Source: Luteipulveratus flavus (lineage in GTDB: Bacteria; Actinomycetota; Actinomycetes; Actinomycetales; Dermatophilaceae). From it: 64,000 nt of DNA. A program made the position numbers and the translations under genes. Of this stretch, positions 58,264 to 64,000 are shown piece by piece. The stretch lies in assembly GCF_029439465.1 (NCBI RefSeq), contig NZ_JAROAV010000044.1:27229-91228 (forward strand), given 5' to 3'. The number at the start of each line of letters is the position of its first letter. The first letter of the stretch is position 1. The notes under the pieces are model-generated. The model was not told the DNA's origin. It worked only from the letters and a program-made list of their open reading frames with translations, and ran no database searches.

Positions 58264-59466
58264 ATGCGCAAGCTCTCCCTCGTCCCAGGTCTCGTCGTCG
58301 CCGCCACCGGCGTCCTCGGGCTCGTGAGCCCCGCCGCCACCGCCGCCACCCCGGCCGTCGGCTCCGGCGCTCAGCACCACCGCGTCTGCTCGACCCCGGC
58401 AGCCGGTCAGGCCTCCTGCTTCGCGATCCGCGTGCAGGACTCGGCCGGTCACGCCGTCGCCCCCAACGGCAAGCCGGTCACCCCCAGCGCCATCTCCGGC
58501 AAGACGCCGACCGACATCCAGAGCGCGTACAAGCTCACCGGGCTGAAGTCCGGGGGACGTACGGTCGCGATCGTCGACGCGTACGGCTACCCCAACGCCG
58601 AGCGCGACCTGGGCGTCTACCGCTCCCAGTTCGGCCTGTCCTCGTGCACGAAGGCCAACGGCTGCCTGACCGTCATGAGCCAGACCGGCAGCACCACGAG
58701 CCTGCCGCGCACGAACGTCGGCTGGTCGCAGGAGCAGGCGCTCGACCTGGACGCCGTCTCGGCCGCGTGCCCGGACTGCAAGATCCTGCTGGTTCAGGCG
58801 AAGTCCGCCTCGTTCGCCGACCTCGGCGCGGCGGTCAACCAGGCCGCCAAGGTCTCCGGTGTCGTCGCCATCTCGAACAGCTACGGCGGCGGTGACGTGG
58901 CCGACTCCTCCTACGGCGCGCCGTACAACCACCCCGGCATCGCGGTCACGGCCTCGACCGGTGACAACGGGTACCAGGGCGGCAGCTTCCCGGCCTCCTC
59001 GCACTACGTCACCGCGATCGGTGGGACGTCGCTGACCAAGGCGTCGAACACCCGCGGCTGGTCGGAGTCCGCGTGGTCGGGCGCCGGCTCCGGCTGCACC
59101 ACCCTGAACGCCGCGCCCTCCGGGCAGAGCTCCTCGGTCACCGCCTGCAGCGGCCGCGCCATCGCCGACGTCTCCGCGGTCGCCGACCCGAGCACCGGCC
59201 TCGCGGTCTACGCACCCACGAGCAGCTCCAGCTCCTCCTGGGCGCAGTACGGCGGCACCTCGCTGTCCTCGCCGCTGGTCGCCTCGGTCTACGCGCTGTC
59301 GGGCAACACCGCCGGCTACGCCAACACCATCCCGTACGCCCACGCGTCCGGCCTGTTCGACGTGACCTCCGGCAGCAACGGCAGCTGCGCCTCGTGGTGC
59401 ACCGCCAAGACCGGCTGGGACGGCCCGACCGGCCTCGGCACCCCGAACGGCACGTCCGCGTTCTGA
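58264..59466 (+). CDS. Secreted S53-like (sedolisin-family) serine peptidase
   Basis: A 400-residue precursor. The signal peptide is at 1-29 (KLSLVPGLVVAATGVLGLVS, AATAA cleavage site). The catalytic domain has the sedolisin pattern: SQEQALDLDAVSAACPDCKI with Glu and Asp, ASTGDNGYQGGSFPASS at the oxyanion Asp, and YGGTSLSSPLVASVYALSG with the nucleophilic Ser. The start RTVAIVDAYGYPNAERDLGV is the family's first strand. The pro-kumamolisin activation domain is absent; only about 75 residues precede the core. It is extracellular and probably active at acidic pH. A hairpin follows. Confidence 0.92.
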   Translation: MRKLSLVPGLVVAATGVLGLVSPAATAATPAVGSGAQHHRVCSTPAAGQASCFAIRVQDSAGHAVAPNGKPVTPSAISGKTPTDIQSAYKLTGLKSGGRTVAIVDAYGYPNAERDLGVYRSQFGLSSCTKANGCLTVMSQTGSTTSLPRTNVGWSQEQALDLDAVSAACPDCKILLVQAKSASFADLGAAVNQAAKVSGVVAISNSYGGGDVADSSYGAPYNHPGIAVTASTGDNGYQGGSFPASSHYVTAIGGTSLTKASNTRGWSESAWSGAGSGCTTLNAAPSGQSSSVTACSGRAIADVSAVADPSTGLAVYAPTSSSSSSWAQYGGTSLSSPLVASVYALSGNTAGYANTIPYAHASGLFDVTSGSNGSCASWCTAKTGWDGPTGLGTPNGTSAF

Positions 59467-59477
59467 TCCGCCGATGA

Positions 59478-59518
59478 CCTCGTGGTGTCCCGGTTCTGAC
59501 CACCGGGGCACCACGAGG
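59478..59518. terminator. Hairpin terminator
   Basis: 16-bp arms (59478-59493 and 59503-59518) with one mismatch and a 9-nt loop, 12 bp after the peptidase stop, starting CCTCGTGGTG. Confidence 0.82.
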
Positions 59519-59542
59519 GCGCGTCCGGCGTACGGTGCTGGG

Positions 59543-60508
59543 GTGACCGAGACGCCTCCCGACGTGCTCCCGCCGCAGTGGGTCGACATCGACGGGACCC
59601 GGGTCCACTTCGTCCACGCCGACGGTCCGGCCACCGGTCCCACGTTCGTGCTGGTGCACGGGCTCGGCGGCTCGCTCGCCAACTGGGACTCCCTCACCCC
59701 CTACCTCCAGCGCCACGGTCAGGTGTACGCCCTCGACCTCGCGGGCTTCGGCCGCACCCGCACCGAGCCCGGCCACGCCACCGTCCGGCGCAACCAGCAG
59801 CTGCTGGACGCGTTCCTGCGCCGCGTCGTCGGCCGGCAGGTCGTCCTCGTCGGCAACTCGATGGGCGGCCTGATCGTCGCCGCCCAGGCGGCCCGCTCAC
59901 CCGGCACCGTCACCGGTGTCGTCCTCGTCGACCCGGCGCTCCCGGTGTCACCGGCCGCGCCGCCCCACCCGCTGGTCACCGTCGCGTTCGGCCTGTACGC
60001 CGTCCCGCCCCTCGGTCGCCGCTTCCTCAGCGGTCGCGCCGCCCGGGGGACCCTGGAGCAGCAGGTCAAAGAGGTGTTCACCCTCGTCACGTACGACCTC
60101 TCGCGGGTCCCGCGCTGGTTGTTCGACCGGCACGTCGAGGCCGCCCGGCTGTCGGCGGAGGACCCCCACAGCACCGAGGCGTTCCTCGTCGCCGCGCGGT
60201 CCATCCTGCTGGCCCTCGGCCGCCGCACCGCGTACAACCGCGAGCTGGGGCGAATCCTCGCGCCAGTGCTGCTGATCCACGGTGACCGCGACAGGCTGGT
60301 CAACGTCGGCACCGCACGCTCCGCGGCCGCCCGCTTCCCGGCGTGGACGTACGCCGAGGGGAAGGACCTCGGGCACTGCCCGATGTTCGAGGACCCCGCG
60401 TGGGTCGCCGACCACCTGCTCGCCTGGCTCGGCAGCCACCCGCGGATCGCTCGCAAGGCCTCGGCGCAGGGGTCCGACCCCGTGCCGCCGAGCAGCACCA
60501 GCTCATGA
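59543..60508 (+). CDS. Alpha/beta hydrolase
   Basis: A 321-residue hydrolase with FVLVHGLGGSLANWDSLTPY (oxyanion turn), the nucleophile elbow GNSMGGLIVAAQ (about 113), the acid in LIHGDRDRLVNVG and the His in GKDLGHCPMFEDP. This is the core of esterase/lipase and lactone-hydrolase relatives; the substrate is unknown. GTG 59543 is the chosen start. The C-terminal 25 residues are disordered. Confidence 0.92.
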   Translation: MTETPPDVLPPQWVDIDGTRVHFVHADGPATGPTFVLVHGLGGSLANWDSLTPYLQRHGQVYALDLAGFGRTRTEPGHATVRRNQQLLDAFLRRVVGRQVVLVGNSMGGLIVAAQAARSPGTVTGVVLVDPALPVSPAAPPHPLVTVAFGLYAVPPLGRRFLSGRAARGTLEQQVKEVFTLVTYDLSRVPRWLFDRHVEAARLSAEDPHSTEAFLVAARSILLALGRRTAYNRELGRILAPVLLIHGDRDRLVNVGTARSAAARFPAWTYAEGKDLGHCPMFEDPAWVADHLLAWLGSHPRIARKASAQGSDPVPPSSTSS

Positions 60509-60594
60509 CGATTTTGTCTGGCCGCCCGCTGCGTGCATGGTTGTACGCGGCCTCGGGGATCACGGCCGCCAGGTAACCCTGCCGGGAAGGAACC

Positions 60595-61197
60595 ATGACC
60601 GTATCTGCTCGACGCCGACGCCGCCTGCCCGCGTCCGCGCTCGCCGGTGCCGCACTGCTGACGTTCGGCCTCACCGCCTGTGGTGGCGGTGACGACTCCG
60701 GGTCGTCCTACACCGCGCTCGCGACCGAGGGTCCGGCCTCCACGTCCTCGACCCTGCCGGCCACCGCGCCGAGCACGACGACGGCGACGCCGACGCCCAC
60801 GCCGTCCACCACGACGACGACGCCGACGATCACGACGCCGCCGACCAGCACGTCGACGACGCCCACCCCGTCGTTCGACACCAAGCTGGCGAACGCGTGC
60901 ATCAGCGCCACCGGCAAGATGAACGCCGTGGTGCGCCAGTGGAACTCGGCGACCAAGTCCAAGGACACCAGCGACCTCAACACCGCCGCGAACGCGATGG
61001 CGACCACCGCGACCCAGCTGCGTGGCATCGGCCGCAGCGCCGCGGACACCACGTTCGCCAGCCGGGCGAACAACGTCGCGGGCGAGCTGGACGACATGAA
61101 CAAGGCGCGTGACGACGGCAAGAGCGTCTACACGACGGACTACAACAACGCCGCCGGCGCCCTGCGCACCTACTGCAAGACCAAGATCGGCCAGTAG
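60595..61197 (+). CDS. Secreted lipoprotein with Thr/Pro-rich linker
   Basis: A 200-residue protein. The signal peptide (RLPASALAGAALLTFGL) ends in the lipobox LTACGGG, so Cys28 is lipidated. A Thr/Pro/Ser-rich linker covers about 45-92 (TPTPTPSTTTTTPTITT is a part). The C-terminal domain (LANACISATGKMNAVVRQWN, then AAGALRTYCKTKIGQ) has two Cys that may form a disulfide. Anchored outside, the domain probably reaches through the peptidoglycan. Function unknown. Confidence 0.85.
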   Translation: MTVSARRRRRLPASALAGAALLTFGLTACGGGDDSGSSYTALATEGPASTSSTLPATAPSTTTATPTPTPSTTTTTPTITTPPTSTSTTPTPSFDTKLANACISATGKMNAVVRQWNSATKSKDTSDLNTAANAMATTATQLRGIGRSAADTTFASRANNVAGELDDMNKARDDGKSVYTTDYNNAAGALRTYCKTKIGQ

Positions 61198-61208
61198 GGG
61201 CGACGCGC

Positions 61209-62057
61209 TCAGGCGTCCTCGATCTCCTCGACCTCGAGCCGTGCCTTCTCGACCTCGAGCCGCGCCTGGTGGCGGCGCGAGCGCGCCTGCGCGAACGCCT
61301 CCTCCGCGACGGCCAGCTTGCGCTCGGCGGCCGTGAGTCGCTGCCGGGCGGCGGCGAGGGCCTTCTCGTCGACCTCGGCGTCGGCCTCGGCCTCCGGCTC
61401 GACCTCGGCCGGCTCGGTCGACTTCTCGGTCGCATCACGCGTCCTCGCCGCGCCTTGCGCCGCCCTGGGCTTCGTCTTCCGCGACGCCGGCTGTTCCGGC
61501 ACGGAACGCAGCGGGGTCGCGACCGCGTCCGTCAGGTCGACCTCCCCGAACCCCGCGTACGACAGCGGGTTGACCAGCCGTCCGCTCGCGACCGCCTGCT
61601 CGGCGGCAGGGTCTGCGACGGCGGCGTTCAGGGTCGCGACCACCTGCTCCCGAGCCGCCGCGCTGTCCTTGTACGACGGGTCGGCCTCGGCGCCGAGGGT
61701 CGCCGCCCGGGTCGCGAGCTGCGTCACGACCTGGCCGCGCTCCTGACCGAGCGCCTTCATGGCGGCGCCGTCGAGCCTCGACTGGGCATCGCGCAGCCGC
61801 GTCGACAGGGCGGTCAGATCGTCCAGACCGCCGTCCGAGCGGGCCAGTACGTTGACCAGCCAGGCGGCGACGTTCGGCCGACGGAGCGCCTTGATCTGCG
61901 TGGCGAGCTCGCGGTCGCCGTCGGATCGCGCCTGCTTGACCCGGGCGTCCCGCGTCGCGACGAAGTCGCCCGGCAGCACCGCGTACAGCTCCTCGGCGAC
62001 GGCGTCCAGGTCCTCGCTGATCTCGACCACCCACCCATTCAACCGCGAGCGACCCAC
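61209..62057 (-). CDS. Conserved actinobacterial coiled-coil protein
   Basis: A 282-residue protein. The N-terminal 120 residues carry a recognisable conserved block (PGDFVATRDARVKQARSDGD, then LRRPNVAAWLVNVLARSDGG). The C-terminal 75 residues are Ala/Arg/Glu-rich coiled coil (AAERKLAVAEEAFAQARSRR). An acidic Pro/Glu linker lies between. No enzyme motif is visible. Start is GTG 62057; an alternative begins at VVEISEDLDA. Function unknown. Confidence 0.8.
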   Translation of the reverse strand: MGRSRLNGWVVEISEDLDAVAEELYAVLPGDFVATRDARVKQARSDGDRELATQIKALRRPNVAAWLVNVLARSDGGLDDLTALSTRLRDAQSRLDGAAMKALGQERGQVVTQLATRAATLGAEADPSYKDSAAAREQVVATLNAAVADPAAEQAVASGRLVNPLSYAGFGEVDLTDAVATPLRSVPEQPASRKTKPRAAQGAARTRDATEKSTEPAEVEPEAEADAEVDEKALAAARQRLTAAERKLAVAEEAFAQARSRRHQARLEVEKARLEVEEIEDA

Positions 62058-62172
62058 CTCCCCCGCTGATCTCGTCCGGCCGGCATCGCACGCACGGCCG
62101 GGTAGACGGATTTCGCGGAGGTGATGGAGGATCTGCGGACGGCGTGGCTACGGACGGGTAAGTTCGGTGGCC

Positions 62173-63840
62173 ATGGACGCGGATGTCATCGTTGTGGGAG
62201 CCGGGCTCGCCGGCCTGGTCGCGGCCGCCGAGCTCGTCGCCGCCGGCAAGCAGGTCGTCGTGGTCGACCAGGAGAACGAGTCCGACCTGGGCGGCCAGGC
62301 CTGGTGGTCCTTCGGGGGGATCTTCCTCGTCGACACCCCCGAGCAGCGCCGCCTCGGCGTCAAGGACTCCCTCGACCTGGCCTGGCAGGACTGGCAGGGC
62401 AGCGCCGGCTGGGACCGGCTGGACGATGAGGACTCCTGGGCGGCCAAGTGGGGACGCGCGTACGTCGAGTGGGCCGCCGGTGAGAAGCGGGAATGGCTGC
62501 GGGACAAGGGCATTCGCTTCACGCCCATGGTGGGCTGGGCCGAGCGGGGCGACGGTCGCGCCACCGGCCACGGCAACTCGGTTCCCCGCTTCCACATCGC
62601 CTGGGGCACCGGGACGGGCGTGGTCAAGCCGTTCGTCGAGAGCACCCTGGCCGCGGCGCAGCAGGGCCACCTCACCTTCCACCACCGCCACCGGGTGGAC
62701 GAGCTGATCGTCGAGGGCGGCGCCGTCGTCGGCGTACGCGGCACGGTCCTGGCGCCCGACAGCAGTGAGCGCGGCGCGCCGTCCAACAGGGACCGCGCCG
62801 GAGACTTCGAGCTGAGGGCGCAGGCGGTCGTCGTCTCGACCGGCGGCATCGGCGGCAACCACGACCTGGTGCGCGAGTTCTGGCCGGACCGGCTTGGGCA
62901 GCCGCCGCGCGAGATGATCACCGGCGTCCCCGCGTACGTCGACGGTCGTGGGATCGGCTTCGCGCAGGACGCGGGCGCCCGGCTGGTCAACCGCGACCGG
63001 ATGTGGCACTACGTCGAGGGCATCCAGAACTGGGCACCGGTGTGGCCGAAGCACGCGATCCGCATCCTGCCCGGGCCGTCGCCGCTGTGGTTCGACGCGC
63101 TCGGCCGCCTGCTGCCGGCGCCGTACCTGCCCGGCTACGACACGCTCGGCACGCTGAAGTACCTGCGCACGACCCCCGACATCGCCGCGTACGACCACTC
63201 CTGGTTCATCGTCACGCAGAAGATGATCGAGAAGGAGTTCGCGCTGTCGGGCTCGGAGCAGAACCCCGACATCACCGACCGCGACCTGAAGCTGCTCCTC
63301 AAGACGCGTGTCGGCAAGGGTGCGCCCGGACCGGTGGAGGCGTTCAAGCAGCACGGCGCCGACTTCGTGGTCGCCGATCGGATCGGTGAGCTCGTCGAGA
63401 AGATGAACGGGCTGACGGAGACGCCGTTGCTGGACGCTGCGGAGGTCGAGCGGCAGATCGTGGCGCGCGACCGCGAGGTGACGAACCCCTACACCAAGGA
63501 CGCCCAGCTGCAGGGCATCCACAACGCCCGTCGGTACCGCGGCGACAAGCTCGCCCGCGTCGCGTCGCCGCACCGCGTGCTCGACCCGAAGGCCGGGCCG
63601 CTCATCGGGGTGAGGCTGCACGTGCTCACCCGCAAGTCGCTCGGCGGCATCCAGACCGACCTGTCCTCGCAGGCCCTCGGCCCGGCCGGCCAGCCGATCC
63701 CCGGCCTGTACGCCGCGGGCGAGGCGGCCGGTTTCGGCGGCGGTGGCGTGCACGGGTACAACGCCCTGGAGGGCACGTTCCTGGGTGGCTGCCTGTTCTC
63801 CGGCCGCGCCGCCGGCCGCGCCATCGCCCACACCCTCTGA
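62173..63840 (+). CDS. FAD-binding dehydrogenase (fumarate reductase/ketosteroid-dehydrogenase-like)
   Basis: A 555-residue flavoprotein: DVIVVGAGLAGLVAAAELVA (FAD Rossmann, 5-24), WWSFGGIFLVDTP, STGGIGGNHDLVREFWP (about 223) and the FAD loop LYAAGEAAGFGGGGVHGYN near the C-terminus. This full-length pattern matches the Rv0785-type actinobacterial FAD dehydrogenases, relatives of 3-ketosteroid dehydrogenase and fumarate reductase. The catalytic residues at the substrate side (KRKSLGG, RARRYRGD regions) are basic. Substrate unknown; the ATG 62173 start puts the Rossmann motif at residue 5. Confidence 0.92.
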   Translation: MDADVIVVGAGLAGLVAAAELVAAGKQVVVVDQENESDLGGQAWWSFGGIFLVDTPEQRRLGVKDSLDLAWQDWQGSAGWDRLDDEDSWAAKWGRAYVEWAAGEKREWLRDKGIRFTPMVGWAERGDGRATGHGNSVPRFHIAWGTGTGVVKPFVESTLAAAQQGHLTFHHRHRVDELIVEGGAVVGVRGTVLAPDSSERGAPSNRDRAGDFELRAQAVVVSTGGIGGNHDLVREFWPDRLGQPPREMITGVPAYVDGRGIGFAQDAGARLVNRDRMWHYVEGIQNWAPVWPKHAIRILPGPSPLWFDALGRLLPAPYLPGYDTLGTLKYLRTTPDIAAYDHSWFIVTQKMIEKEFALSGSEQNPDITDRDLKLLLKTRVGKGAPGPVEAFKQHGADFVVADRIGELVEKMNGLTETPLLDAAEVERQIVARDREVTNPYTKDAQLQGIHNARRYRGDKLARVASPHRVLDPKAGPLIGVRLHVLTRKSLGGIQTDLSSQALGPAGQPIPGLYAAGEAAGFGGGGVHGYNALEGTFLGGCLFSGRAAGRAIAHTL

Positions 63841-63885
63841 CCCGCCCAGCGGAACGCCCGGCTCAACCAGCGGTGGTGCTCCGTC

Positions 63886-63983
63886 GGTCGAGTAGCCGGA
63901 GCGCTAGCGGAGGCGTATCGAGACCAGGTGACCGCGTGCGGGTGGTCTCGATACGGGCCTCACTTCGTTCGCCCTACTCGACC
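63886..63983. repeat. Dispersed palindrome family C, copy 2
   Basis: Two 40-bp arms, 63886-63925 (GGTCGAGTAGCC...ATCGAGACC) and 63944-63983 (GGTCTCGATACG...CTACTCGACC), around an 18-nt centre. A GGCTCAACCAGCGGTGG stretch at 63860-63876 is shared with the 33-bp repeats at 14368. The element begins 45 bp after the FAD dehydrogenase stop. Confidence 0.85.
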
Positions 63984-64000
63984 GGCGGGTGCCGCCACCC

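Overview
The window is very GC-rich, with GTG starts, purine-rich ribosome binding sites and dense short operons. The gene content is actinobacterial: a DivIVA-domain protein, a LigD polymerase-domain protein, a PucR-regulated desaturase with its ferredoxin reductase, a CvnA-like kinase and ECF/DGPF genes. It reads as chromosome of a high-GC Actinomycete, possibly near Micrococcales or Propionibacteriales; this placement is inference from gene content only. I see no rRNA, tRNA, transposase, integrase, phage gene or CRISPR array. The repeats are extragenic palindromes and short tandem repeats.

Layout. 1-4.4 kb: a truncated membrane-anchored phosphoesterase, an orphan LuxR-type regulator, a LigD-type polymerase with a LysR regulator, and two coupled micro-membrane proteins. 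4.5-8.0 kb: an MMPL exporter divergent from thioredoxin, DUF302 and a CsoR/CstR-like repressor, with three ATACCCC-type operator candidates between them. 8-12.3 kb: acetyltransferase, VOC protein, methyltransferase, DedA protein, a SRPBCC/ArsR pair with duplicated operators, and a small HU-like protein. 12.3-19.1 kb: glmS, a repeat-rich gap, a 984-residue ATPase/LuxR regulator, and a TetR regulator with a perfect operator in front of a membrane protein. 19.2-23.3 kb: an ECF sigma factor with two DGPF (YCII) proteins, a VOC protein, a hydrolase and a truncated NTF2-like gene. 23.4-33.4 kb: ABC-F protein with a possible attenuator leader, cytochrome P450, stress protein/LacI/acetyltransferase operon, MFS exporter, acyl-CoA synthetase, PaiB-like protein, phosphatase.

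33.5-40 kb: a DUF1992 protein; a ferredoxin reductase and acyl desaturase pair with a divergent PucR regulator; then truncated haemoglobin, flavohaemoglobin and DivIVA-domain protein in one tight operon. 40-46 kb: two tandem SGNH hydrolases, phosphoglycerate-mutase-like phosphatase, secreted alkaline phosphatase, CsbD, and PadR with a HAAS-type membrane protein. 46-53.5 kb: two MFS transporters, MarR, a CDF metal exporter, a fructosamine-kinase-like protein, methyltransferase and an adenosine-deaminase-family enzyme. 53.4-57 kb: an orphan CvnA-like kinase faces two unrecognised Cys-rich genes with atypical codon use, with 11-bp-phased direct repeats between. 57-64 kb: YciI protein, phosphotransferase, secreted S53-type peptidase, hydrolase, lipoprotein, coiled-coil protein and an FAD dehydrogenase, ending in a large palindromic repeat.

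Themes. Many regulators sit beside clear palindromes they may bind (CsoR-like, ArsR, TetR, LacI, PucR, MarR). Three families of dispersed extragenic palindromes are visible, two of which look like repeated terminator hairpins. The least explained pieces are the Cys-rich gene pair at 55.7-56.8 kb and the haemoglobin/DivIVA operon.
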